Shown: one piece after another, positions 9,594 through 21,460 of the stretch | How the letters are laid out: each line of letters starts with the position of its first letter | Position numbering within the stretch: position 1 is the first letter of the stretch | NCBI GenBank assembly: GCA_009733575.1 | Contig: ML769406.1 | Location: 298,085 to 362,084 of the forward strand | Source: Gymnopus androsaceus JB14 | Lineage: Eukaryota; Basidiomycota; Agaricomycetes; Agaricales; Omphalotaceae | Direction: 5' to 3' | Length of the DNA stretch: 64,000 bases | Notes under the pieces: generated by a model | The model's database searches: none | The model's input: only the letters and a program-made list of their open reading frames with translations | What the model was told of the DNA's origin: nothing | Position numbers and translations under genes: made by a program

Positions 9594-11562
9594 TTGGGTC
9601 GTATCGTTGGCCCAATTTTGGGACGTTTAGAGAACGTGAACGTTCGAGTAAAGAACGGATACAGGCTGGATATAAATCTGTCATGATCACTGTAATGACT
9701 CGAGAAACTTCTGATTTGTACGGGTCGTCGGTTCGAAGAAATAAAATTTTTCATTGACCGGCAGCCGGAGGTAATGTCGGCTGACCCGAATTTTCGTATT
9801 TCACTGTACTGTAGAGCGGACCATAGCAGTTGTAGAGCTAGTGGACGCCAATTTCAGCACCAAGGTCCGAAGTTACATTCTACTCAGCTACGGCTAACCC
9901 CTAACTAGCCTACACCCCATGTCAATCGTTCAGCTCACCCCTCGAAGTTGCTCCGAGCGACAAAGCGCGTGCCGCGGTTGTTCCTTCATGAAGCCTGATG
10001 GAAAAGATTAAAGAAGTCGTCAGTAGAAAGCAAAGAAAGCAAAGGAATTGCTTTGACGGACCACTGGCAGTATTACAGACGTCGTTAGAGCGGACAATCA
10101 TGGGATTCATGAGTTCGCTTGCAAGACGTGTCTCCCACTAATTCTCCATTGACACATTTTGGCCTCTGACAACGATATAGCCGATGAATGGCTTTTCGAA
10201 GACATCATGCCAAGCGTTTTCGTTCGCTCCGAAAGTACGCGTCGTAGGGAGGGTATATATCAATGCAGCAATACGAAGCCACTAGTCATCTTCTAAAGCG
10301 AAAAATATGAGCTTCGGCGCGTCTGCTTAGTGGGAACAAAGCTCACAGCGGACTCAGAGCGTGCTCTAGGGTGCTTTTACACAAGAGAATACGTGTGGAG
10401 ATGGTGATGGTCTCACTAGACCTTATGTAGTATAAGCTGCCGCAAGGTCATCAAGGTAGAGAGCATTGAACGGCCTGTTTCGAAGGATGTCAGTGATAAA
10501 ATGGGAGCTCCACCAAATGAACACGTACTCTAGAGAACAAGTTGCGCTTTCAGACCAGAGAACCGTAACCGTGACTAGCTTTTGCCTAGGTGACGTTAAG
10601 ATCCGCTAGCACAAGCTCAAAGGCTCTGCTATATAAGATACCGGATGACCAGTAATCGCCGATGAAGACCATGGAGAAAAGAATATAAGCATCAGCAGAA
10701 ACTTGGTAATTGGCCGAAGGATTTCAGCTGGATTTCAGTGAATAATTGCCAGCTGAGACTGAGACGGAGGAACATGGCAGGAGAGTATGGAGAAGCTGGA
10801 AGAAGGCAAACCGAAAGTTGTTTGTCAAAGCCATTGATACCAAACAACGCGTCCACCGCCACAGCTGCCCGCACGGCCGCGGCCGCTATTAATCGATTAA
10901 TCTTGCAGACAGTGACAGCGAGCGTTCTCTTGACGCAATATTGAAAGTTTGGATAGCATTCGTCGTGAAAAGTTTGTTGAACTGAATTCGCGTCAACCTC
11001 CAAAGTATCTGTCTAGACTCAATACTGCCTAGTTTCAATCTTCTATTTTGGTCTATGGATAGAGTACATATGTATCTGGCTACTAACCTTTCGCTTCGCT
11101 TCAGCTCCTCTTTCGTTATTTGCCGCAAGATACAACGAAATTTGCCAAGAAGCACTTATGCGGTTTCCTCGCATAACTCGCTTTTTCGGCCGAGGTTCCT
11201 CGAGTCTTTCTCGCCAACTGATCGTCGACTTGACATTGTGGAGGTCAATAAATCGAAAACCAAAGCAAGATATTCACATCATGTTAACAGGTCGCGTTCA
11301 GTCGCATTCAACGCTGGTTACTTGGTAATCGAAACTCATGCCTCGAGTTAATTCACTAACAGTTGTGTCATATAGGTAAAGCTACTACTGTTACACCATC
11401 CTCCTACCTTTCAAAATTCAGTATTTCGGCACCGCGCAGACCAGAAGTCAGTTCCCGATCAGAGCTTTTGATTTTTACGTGCGTTATGAGCGATATAAAA
11501 ACACGCAGATTCATGCATTCCCAGTTTGCTACCTGTTTTTGCTCTCTGGCTAAATACAGACA
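9594..11562. other. intergenic region, about 2 kb
   Basis: This is shared upstream space between the MFS gene (minus) and the SMP-30-like gene (plus). No gene is recognised. The longest open frame (10692-11003, minus, 103 codons) has an Ala-rich run and no known motif. A GC-rich patch with GCGGCCGC lies at about 10878. Confidence 0.4.
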
Positions 11563-12689
11563 ATGCGTCTTTCTTTCCTTGCTTCTTTGATCCTCAGTAC
11601 AGCCCTTGGAGGTCTTCGTGCAGCTGCTAGCGACAGGACAAAGATGGTAAGCCATTCTTCCCTGACTGAAAGAAACTTACCAACTGTCCCACAGGACCTG
11701 TAGACGTAGAGCTCATCTATCACTTCAACACCTAGCATCAGTCTCGAGAATCTCGCCGTCCGCCACACTGGCGAGATCATTGTCGGTTTTCGACAATGGC
11801 CCGACCCTCTACCTAATCGAACCAAAAGTCGGCGGCAGCGGGAGACTCATCCACACATTCGAAGGCTACATCGACATCCACGGTATCGTCGAAGTAGCCC
11901 AGGACCAATTCTACGTTACCTGCGGAAACCTCTCGTTGGTTACGCACATCGACGTTCCAGGTTCTCCATCCGTCTTCCACGTTAATATGACAGGGTTCCC
12001 AGAGCATCTTGAGGTTAATGAAGTAGCTCACTTCCCCGAGGCGAGGATATTGAACGGCATGACGCTGCTCTCGGAAGAGAAGGGGTTGGTGTACATCGCG
12101 GATAGCCGTGTGGGCGTTGTCAATCTCTTAAACGTCTACACCGGGGAATTCTTTGTGGCTATCAACAACTCTCTTACGAACCAGCCTCCGGGTGCCGATG
12201 AAATATCCAACTGCGTTCACGGCGTGCACGTTGTCGATATCGCTGAACCCTCGCACGGGCATGGCCACCACAGCCACGGCTACTCAGCCTAAATCAAACA
12301 AATACCTCTACTTCTCCAACTTTGCCCAAGGAATCATCGCCCGCGTGCTTATCCACCCCGACACTGGTCTCGCAGCAGGCGAACCAGAAATCATCAAATC
12401 CAACCTAACTACCGTCGAAGATTTCGTTTTGGACAAAGACTTAAACATCTTCACCGCTCTATTCGTGACGAATGAGTTTGTGAGGGTTGATGGGAAGACG
12501 GGAGAGGTTTTGGTGCTGGCTGGGAATGAGAATAGTACAGAGTACAAGTGGGCTGCATCGGTGAGATTTGGGAGGTTGGCATCGGACAAGGGTGATTTGT
12601 ATGCGACGATTAATGGAGGATTTTTGGAGCCTGATAATGTTGGAGGGGCGTTGTTTAGGATTGATCTTGGAGAGCTCGCTGTTGTTTAG
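11563..12689 (+). pseudogene. secreted SMP-30/gluconolactonase-like beta-propeller, three or more frame breaks
   Basis: The ATG at 11563 starts a clear signal peptide (MRLSFLASLILSTALGGLRA, cleavage near AAAS), followed by an intron with GTAAGC and CACAG ends. The body carries blade-type repeats: LENLAVRHTGEIIV, FDNGPTLYLIEPKVGG, LNGMTLLSEEKGLVYIADSR, GVVNLLNVYTGE, KYLYFSNFAQGIIARV, TVEDFVLDKDLNIFTALFVT and GDLYATINGG. This is the pattern of fungal six-bladed SMP-30/NHL-like secreted proteins. A His-rich loop (HGHGHHSHG) sits in the middle. Frame breaks, each one base, lie near 11733, 11785 and 12278. The first join near 11690 is also not clean. Enzymatic role unknown. Either a pseudogene or poorly resolved sequence. 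Confidence 0.7.
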
Positions 12690-14052
12690 TGGTTGACTTT
12701 TAGTAGGCACTAGAGTTTCTTGATAGTACATCTTTAGAGGATGCGCAAAACTTGTATGAATTTGTTGTTGGACAATTAAATCGAATACTATGATGAATTA
12801 TCTAGATCAGAGCTGGATTATGTACAAATTCTCCCTTTAAGTTTAACGAAAGCGTATGATACAACTTCGCTAGGAAGTAAGGCTTCATTATACGCTTCCT
12901 ACCTTCTAGCGAGCCTTGGTCTGAAAAACGAAGGACAGTTGGGCATGCGCGCTGATTGGTTGACCATACAAAATTTGATCTTTCCGGCATTCAACTCTTA
13001 GACCATGCCGAGTGATAAAACCTTCCTTCCCGCCATTGGCATCTGGTTGATGTTTTGGTGTTATAATATATTCCCCAAAGAAATCAAAGATCGCTAATAA
13101 GTACACGAACTGAACGGGCTTACCATCCAAGGTGTACGCGATACGCGACAGATGCCACGAAACATACACATGATTTTCTTGAATCTTGAATCTTCAGATA
13201 CCCGGGACGGGAACGGGTAGGAGTTGTAACGAAAGAGGCTCAGAGCCAAGTCAAAACGAAACGCTCCTACAAGTTCTTGAGCATGCACTTGAAAGTAGTC
13301 ATCTTCATAAATGTCCCAGCTGAACATCACTGGCTATAAATTGTTGAAAGGAGCCAGCTCCCACTGTCTACAATATCGACTCGAGCTGGCGATAATTGTT
13401 TCCCGCAGCAATCTTGAAGTCGGGAATACTAGTACATATTTCAGTTGTCAAGGAATTCTGAAGGCGTATGATTAAGTAGTTGTTTAATATAAGGAAAGGG
13501 TCCAACACTGGCACTACTATTACTCTGAAAGCATTTGAAATCCGGCGAGCCCAACACGTTCCGAGTCGACGTCGTATTAGGATCGCGGTAGGAGGACTGA
13601 GCCTGTGGCAGTCCCAAGAGTCGCTTACTATTTAGTTTATTTTGACTCTTGAATTGTGCCCAGTCTCAATGCAGACTGCGGATTGTACGCTTTCTCATGA
13701 ACATTAGCAACATCTTGAATTTATATATATAAATTTTTGCAGTAGCTAACTTGAAATTTATATGTGTATCACCTCGGACAGTCGGACTCCAAGAGCTCAG
13801 GCTGTTGAAGCTACTACCAGTGAGCAAAATATTTAGGAAAGATTAAACGTTGAACGAATGTACGGGAAAGCATCTACCGCTCCATTGTGCTGGGACTAGG
13901 AGCAAAGGTATTTGGACTAACGAGGCGGAAGTTTTGGTCACTTTTCATTGTCGATTTTCTTTTTTTTAAAAATTTTTTGAGCCGCACGGATTGCCGGGCC
14001 GTCATCGGCATCATCGGCTAGCCCCTAAGGCTCGGTGGCTTCTCTTACTGCG
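12690..14052. other. intergenic region, possible gene remnant on the minus strand
   Basis: Bases 12900-13330 (minus) give two adjoining open frames, one base out of step, that read like protein (EDDYFQVHAQELVGAFRFDLALSL, shortened here to DYFQVHAQELVGAF, then GKPVQFVYLLAIFDFFGEY and GFITRHGLRVECRKDQILYG). I do not recognise a family, so this may be a decayed gene. AT-rich DNA follows to 14030. Confidence 0.3.
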
Positions 14053-15337
14053 ATGTCCGACTTGCAAAACGAATTGCGCGAATTTCTAAGGCAGCCACCA
14101 AAAGATGCTGAACCTCTTACGATTCCTCCTCATTTTGGCCATCTTCTGCCCCAGGATTATGTTGAGATTGCATTGGACTACATTGACGAGTATCCTTTCG
14201 ACAGAACTTTGCCGATAAACCAATTGAGAAAAGCTCGAGATTATCTACGAGCTTGTGTTACGGTCGACCGGAGTGGCCTGGCATGCATTGCAGATCCAAA
14301 ATACGACCCTGGACAGCAACAGCAACGTTTCATTCACCAAGTCGTATTCAAACGTAGGTGGGAACTGGAGCAGGTCGCGTCGGAAATATTGGGGTTGCTG
14401 AAATTAGGCGCGCTCTTTGGTTAATCATCTTAGCAGTTTCTGATGTTGACGCAGTTCTTTTGGAGACGAACGAAGCATCCTCTGTAGTTACTCCTACGGA
14501 CACCGACGATTTGAGGAAACAGAGTCTTGTTGACAAGGTATCTTCAAGTTCCCGATCCTTGATGTCGCAGCTCACTCTGTCTAGGTCAAGGATCGTGATT
14601 TCAACTGTCGTATGACTGGTCTCGCAAGAAAGAAGAAAAAGTATGCCAACTGGGAAGCGCAACGGGGACGGGCATCTCTAGAGGTAGCGCATGGACTACC
14701 CTATGGCATGGGAAGCTACTGTTCGTCAATCGTCATCCATACATTTCTTTGTATGCTCTAACTAACTATCAGGCGTCCGCTTTTGTAACGGCGCTCACTG
14801 GCATCCCAACCGACAACTGGGAGGCCGATGGCATTGAAAATGCGTTCTTAATCCAGGCATCTCTTCACAAACTCTTTGGTGCATTCCAGTTGTACCTCGA
14901 GTGGGTCAGCAATCAAGTAAGGTTTTTCTTTCTATGTGATGCTGCGAATGACAATTTTACCCAGATTCATCATTCGAGCTAGAACTGGTGCCGCAGACCC
15001 CCTTTTCGATCTAGCAGCCGTCGTCAATGATCAACGCAGGATATGTGATGAACCCGGGGCACTTATCGATATTCCTCTTCGGCCACGACGCAACGAAACA
15101 ATTCCCGACATCCGTATGAAGTTCTTCGTCCTCCACAAGTTCATCGGAGATATTGTGTGGATGTGCGGTGGTGCAGGGACTGATTATGATGAAGAAAAGG
15201 AAGAAGATGAAGAGAATCTAAAAGTCTTGAGCAATTACAACTTCGATGAGATTGTTCGAAAGTTGAATTCCCCCTGGTATGAACTTTTTGTCGCGGGAGG
15301 GTATGTTTGGAAGAATTTGGGTGCCGAAGGAAGTTGA
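14053..15337 (+). CDS. probable HNH-nuclease-like fungal protein, several exons
   Basis: The ATG at 14053 opens MSDLQNELREFLRQPPK. The first exon is helical and ends near 14420. Later exons read VKDRDFNCRMTGLARKKKKY, then LEVAHGLPYGMG, TALTGIPTDNWEADGIENAF, LIQASLHKLFGAFQLYLEW and IDIPLRPRRNETIPDIRMKF, ending in an acidic stretch. The CRMTG...L.VAH...ENAFLL..LH..F order is what I recall for HNH-type nuclease-like proteins of Agaricomycetes, in which the AH supplies the catalytic His. These genes are abundant and mostly uncharacterised. The splice at about 14715-14770 does not join in frame unless the AHGLPYG segment is skipped through a weak donor. I cannot tell whether that is a frame break or a misread splice site. 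Confidence 0.5.
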
Positions 15338-18300
15338 AGAAGAAATTGTCTCCTCGAAGCAAATAATGAACATGGATCTCGCCGCACAGGAGGAGGGTTT
15401 GCAGCATTAAATTCAAGTTAAACCACAACGCGAGGAACCCAGACTCGTTCGATAAATCGAGGAATCCACTGCTAGGGACAGTTCGTTGGTGAATAGGTTC
15501 TGGCTTTCTTTTTAGTCGAGTCCATTCAATCTATAATGCCACAATCTTCAAGAATTTCTCGTATAGGCCGCAGTTTTCTTGAAGCTTGCAGCTCAAAAAC
15601 AATGATTCAATTTGTGACTGACGAACTGACGTCGGGAAGGTCGGGAACCTAACCAGTTCTGCCACTACGAATTTATCGCAACAGTGAGTACTTAGTTATG
15701 TATCCTTCGTTCCCTAGCTGGATTTACCGGTGTAATGTCCGTATCCTTTTTGTCTAGAAGACGGATGTCAATCCGACTTGTCAAACGTGAAATCTTCCTA
15801 GCTTGCTGTCCGTCAGTCCTGAGCTTTGTACGAGCTAGGTACGAATCACTACACCAACGTCGGACCTAGATCTAAGAGATTCAAACCTGCAATTGTCAGG
15901 CGCCCTGAATCTCCTGTATATGTTCTTACTCTGTATATGTTCTTACTTAAACATACAGACAGCATACTTATTACCACGCAGTATGACCATCCTGACGCGA
16001 ACGCCGCAAGGTCGGGATATTTGCGCTAGCCTTGAGCCAAGTGATGGTGGCTAAATACCATCTTAATTCGAGAATACGATGTTAAACAAGGCGTTTATTT
16101 GGATTCCAATTCGACCAAGCGATCACCGCAGTGTCGACAAGCTTCGTCGTTGCCAATAATTCTCATATGATTCCTAGTCAGATGTAAATTGAGAATTTCT
16201 GGAATTCCAAATTTGATCCATGATACGGTTAAAAGGAATTGCTTGAATCAGTAGTAACTGCATCGAAGCCGGGTTTATGAATAATGAATTCAAAATGTCC
16301 CTCATTCGCCCACACCCCTACCTTGCGTAAATCGCATCCTCCCTTCGCCTTTGGGAAGTCAGTCCGATATGTGCCTCTCCGCCATCGAAGAAGAGGGCGG
16401 GTCGCAAATTAGACGGAGTTTGGGCGGGACGAGGACGTTCATTTCTTTGGCGTACATGCATATTGTAAATTTGAATCAGAAAGGTACTACACGCTCTTCC
16501 CATGGCCATAGTATGGGAACGTCCTAAATTGGTGCTTCATTAGGTACAATGTTCATAAGGGTCTGATAGAAATGAGCAGATGCATAAAAGGTATTAAAAC
16601 ATCGTTCGACGCACATTGAAGACGGCGGCTTGCAGAACAATATGTATTGAGAACAACCTGTATTGATCAGCGATTCTGATCAGATGCACCGGGTTCGATA
16701 GGGCTTTCGAGGGAATATTGAAGATGTAGCGACGACGAGAATCATGAGTTGAATAGAGACAGCTTGTCCAGTGATGATTGGTTCTTGACGGTGGGTCTGG
16801 AATTCCTTCCATGAGAAGTATATGGCCATTGGCTTGAAAGTTGGTGGGGTTTGAACGGTCAAGACCACACGTTGGCGATAGGAATTAGGCCCATCCAAGA
16901 CATATCATATCTGTATCCAAGTTCAATCAACTAGCATGTATGGAGGTTTCGGATAAATGTCACCTTGGTAAGTAACGATTGAATCAAATCTTCGTCTTCG
17001 GGGAGTCGTAAATACCGGGTAAGTGAACCACCCTCCATCTATGGCCGCACCAGTGACCACTAGCACTGAAAGTGCAAGCTCAAGCTTCGGAGGCAGGTGG
17101 GTGAAAAGCAGTCCCCAGTCCCGATTCCCGACGCGGTCATAGTTTCCGAGTCCAACTGTTCATCTGAGACCAGTTGATAGATAAGCAATAATAATAATGG
17201 AAGATGCAAGAGTCACAATCCATGCTCTATTAATCGGCCCCCGGTATAGGAACGGACAAAGGTCCGTTTTTGTAGTACTTGATTTTGTCAAGGAGGCACC
17301 CAAGCGGGATAGCGGAAAAAGAGGATAAACTAACGCACATTGAACTTCAATGAGATTTTGTGGAGCAGGTGGGTTGGTTCCTGAAGAGCTTTGAGAGCTG
17401 CTTGTGCTTGTCCTCGAAATCTGTTCTGGTTCTAGAACGACTGGATGAGGAGATGATTTTTGAATTTTGATGCGTGAACGATGCAGATGCTAAAGACGAA
17501 ACGACTCGAGATTGCGAGTTTGAAATTATGCAGATGTGAGTCTGTGGGTTTGTATACGTACGTATGCCGAGTGAGACCATTTCCTGTTAATGCATGCGTG
17601 ATGTGAGCTCCATTATCGGGGATATAGCTGCATAGGAATTGGGCTTACTAGCTATTTACTTGATTGCAGCTTTTCCTTTATCGACGTCTCTTCGAGTTGA
17701 ACCGCAATAGAAATCCTCAGGACAGCACTGTCGGAGATGAAATATCCGAACCACAATGCAATCTCTTGAAAGCTTTGTACATAGCCGACTGGACTTGACG
17801 TTCGCCTACTATGTACCCGTTCCCTCTTTATACAGTAGAGGTCAGAGGACTTGGATCCTGAGATGATTGAACAGCTTGACAATTAATTTTTTCTGTAATT
17901 CTTGGAAGCTCTGGTCTTGGCGATTTCGATTTTCTTCGCGAAAGAATTCAGAAATCAGCGCGACGCTTTGCGATTGTCAAGGACCCTTGGATCACCTTGG
18001 ACTTGAGTTGAATGTCGAATGGTTATGGAACGTGCGGAGCTTGTGCAATCAGCACAGATATCCCGCACATAATACATCCCTGAATCCTCGTTGTGATTGC
18101 AGGCCTTGAGGTGAGTCAGGTTAGCATCGCCGCAGAGGCGGGCGTAGGGTCCTGCCCTACTGCGCTGCAGGGTCACGATTGCGGGAAGTAATGCCTTCGC
18201 GGTCTTGCAGCCATTAAGAAGCAGATGATTGAGGCTGCGAAGAGCTGGTGGGAGATTAGCATTGGCATGCTTTGAATCTTTGCCATCGTGGGTCACCGGG

Positions 18301-20460
18301 GTCCGGGAGAGTGACAAAGACTGGAAGACTACTTGAGTCAGCGTTCGGAAAACCCTGGGCCTTCGGGATGTCGACACGCAATCGACGCCGTGAGTCAGCC
18401 AACGATTCGAACCGAGCTGGGAGAATTCGGATCGAGTGAATGACTCATGCAGATCCCACTGCACTACACGTGCCGGCGCACGCGTTCTTTTTTATCATCC
18501 ACCACAATTCTGATGAATTCGGAAACCGTCTACTTTTTCTAATTTGCCGAACAAGACCGGATTTCCAGTGCATGATTCATGAAAGAGCGAAAACATGCGA
18601 TTTCATCAAGAGTGTTAAGGTGAGTAATTAACCAGTCGAATTATTTGATTAAATCTGGTCCCATTTAATTATCTTCCGACTTTTTAGGATTCGGCAATGA
18701 TATTATTGATCCTAGCTATGCCGACTCGAGTCGGTCCTATTCAACGCGCGATGTTGGTGGATCTCATCTAACTGTACTCTACATAGATCTGTCGGACGAA
18801 CAAAGTTGACGAGTCGGTGATTTCGGGTTACGGGAACTACAACCCTCACCCTCAGGCATCTAATTCAGTTCAGAATTCTGCAGTGTCGATGCTAGCGGTG
18901 GTAGTAATGTATAGTCTGATCATGTGAGGTCTGACCGTGTCGATTTCTCCGTGTGAGCTATCGAGATCGACGCGTCTATTGACACGTAATGATCACTATT
19001 ACATCACTCAATGATGCACATGTCTATGTGAAGAACATATGAACATGAATCGTACGCTAAGAATAGAAATAAACGAGAAGAGCTGCTACTGGATGACATC
19101 ACAAAAAGAATATCATATAAAAAAATCGATAAAAAAAACGCAGCATGAAAATCGAGTCTGATGACGCGCGATGTGCAGATCTAATAGCAAGTGTGCGAGA
19201 GTCTGCTACGGAGACAAAGTAATGTATGGTGCCGCTGGTGCGGTGATCATAAGTAACCATTGCCAAATGACTAGTAGTTGATTGACAATCTCTCTAGTAT
19301 CTGTATCCATCTAAGTTCCTTCCAACCAAACTCATCCGACCAGAATCCGCTATTCAGTGACTTGAGGGTCACATCGGATTCGGATTCACATCGGAGTCAT
19401 AACCATCGGGCATTGGGCAAGGGGTATTGGGCAATCAGCTCAAGGACGATGTAGGCGTCGGGATAACCGGATAATTCAACATTGTCACTGGGTAACATTG
19501 CGCAGATGCGTGGGGCGCGGAAATCGAATCGAATAGAGATAAATTCGGTTTTTTAGGCAAGGAGGTCGGTAGGCTTAACAGCTATCTTGATCACCGCTCC
19601 AACCTCCTTTAAGTGCTCCCCGGCGTCAATGTCAGGAACATTGCGCGCGCCAAGGGCACGGCAACAACTACTGAGTACTTCCGGTTAATGCTGTATTACT
19701 AGTTAAGGGCTATCTAGAAGTACGGGGTTACTTGCTTTGTGCGGGGCGGGGTCGGAGGTACGTCGTCGGCGCGGCTGAGCGGATGGAAGTTGGATGGAAG
19801 GAATGGATCCAACGTGTATATATTCGGATTTTCGGTAATATTAATATTATTGACAATTGCGACGCGATCGAAATCGCGATGATGAATGTCATATCTGTTT
19901 ACTGTACCTAGGAAACTCTTCCGACTCGTAATCAAAATACGTAGATTTCGGACGTCGTTGTACACGTAGTGCCTTGCGTGGTATAGTACGCGTACTAGCA
20001 CCAAGTAATCTGCTACGCAGTCGCAGGCATCATGCACAGAATGTATGTCATGTCGTTGTCATTGTCTTTCAGTGGCATCGGATAATAATATCGCAGCAGT
20101 TCCGAACAACCTCGCTGCTTTCTTTGCCATACAGTGATAGTAGTCTCGCAGTTCACGTTCACACCAAATGAATAATGTACAAGAAATTCGGGTCTCCGTA
20201 GAGATTCTCTTTGATTCGATGCTATGTAGCAGTATATAGTAGGTAGAGCACTGTAAGATATGAGTGAAGGTATAATTATAGATTGAACTAATAATGCATG
20301 GCGGGTAAATGAAGATCGAAAAATGTGCAATGACGATGAGATGAGAGAGAGCAAGAAATAGATCCGGTTTGATTTGGGAAGCAATGAATCGATCGAAGAG
20401 CATGCAAGATACGAAAGCAAGAACAAGTGGAAAAATAAAAACAAAGGATCGTGGAGCGAA
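15338..20460. other. gene desert, about 5.1 kb
   Basis: No gene with recognisable domains was found on either strand. The longest open frame is 17955-18464 (minus, 169 codons), basic and Ser/Leu-rich, without a known motif. It overlaps DNA with short GC-rich stems such as CCTGC...GCAGG near 18150. No tRNA could be assembled from the few GGTTCGA-like boxes. The region lies 3' of the cyclin gene. Confidence 0.4.
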
Positions 20461-21460
20461 TCAGACCTGTATCGGGAAATGATTCTGCGTATGATGTGAA
20501 GGAATAGGGAAGGATCGGATTATATCTCGGAAGCCTTTGGTATTCGAAGAGGCTCCTTTTACGGCTGTTGGAATAAATGATTCAGGAGAGTTGTTCAATG
20601 TCGAAGGTGTTTGTGGGGATGAGGATCCATCGGAAGATACTGGACTCGAGGGTTCGAGTTCAGGGCACGAAGTACGATGAGAATGATGATGATGGTGGTG
20701 GGTGCGGGGAGAGTGGCGAGAGAGGTAATGGGAGGATGAATGATGGTGGCGAGGCGAAGGAGCAATGACAGCGGAAATACCAGCGTGGTGAGCCAAAATA
20801 TCAGACTCTGAAACGCCCAACTCCCAATCCAGCACATCAAGAAACTCTCTCTCAATACGACCAACATCTCGCTTTCCAAAAACGCCAGTACATAGCGCCC
20901 AGTGGACGTTCTTTAATGTGGAATCGTTGAGGTACTAGAAAGGGGTAATGAGTCAGTAACAGTCGCGAAAATAGCACACAAAGTTAATACACACCTTTGA
21001 TGCAACGATTAAGGAGCCCAAGAAAACTCTTTCCAAAGCCCATTCCTCGAGGGCAATATGCAGATGAGGCTTTGCTCTATCAATGTAGGCAAGCGAAGCA
21101 AGGACGACAGGAGTGGTTACTTCAGCCCGAGTAAGGACATCAGTGACAAATTGATTAAATTTGACAAGTTCTGGGCGGCGAGATGGCGTTCTGCCTCTGG
21201 CCCGAGATGGTCTGCCCATTGCAAAGTCGACAGTGTCTGCGACACAATCTACAACATATTCTACGAAAATATTAGTTATGAACTTGGTTATAAAATGGAA
21301 TATAAAACTTACCAATTATATGCTTTGAAAGTTTAACGTCAACAAGCTCAAGGATCGCAGGGGAATGCATGGATACATCGACTAGACTTGCGTGATGAAT
21401 AGGAGAGGACCTCGAAGAGGAGCTCGAAGAAGAAGAGCTGGGAGAACTGTTGCTGGACAT
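20461..21460 (-). CDS. PCL/Pho80-type cyclin, three exons, intact
   Basis: The ATG at 21460 follows a promoter with one out-of-frame upstream ATG (21504). Exon 1 (21313-21460) has a Ser-rich head, then PAILELVDVKLSKHII. The intron is 21261-21312 (GTAAGT...GTAG). Exon 2 (20995-21260) gives EYVVDCVADTVDFAMG, ELVKFNQFVTDVLTRAEV and WALERVFLGSLIVASK. The intron is 20935-20994. Exon 3 starts YLNDSTLKNVHWALCTGVF and continues DVGRIEREFLDVLDWELGVS, then a His/Ser-rich tail. These are the cyclin-box helices of the Pho85-cyclin (PCL1/2, Pas1) group, regulatory partners of Pho85/Cdk5-type kinases acting in cell-cycle entry, polarity or nutrient response. All joins keep frame. The gene stands alone between two large non-coding regions, which fits heavy transcriptional control (inference). 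Confidence 0.85.

Noticed and set aside
10692..11003. 103-codon minus-strand open frame in the MFS/SMP-30 intergenic region
   Set aside because: Ala-rich and Leu-rich composition with no motif, no splice context and no supporting neighbours. Treated as chance.
18360..18470. Possible tRNA on the minus strand (GGTTCGAATC box with TGAGTCA/TGACTCA arms)
   Set aside because: The distance between the pairing arms is too short for a tRNA, and no anticodon arm or A-box could be fitted.
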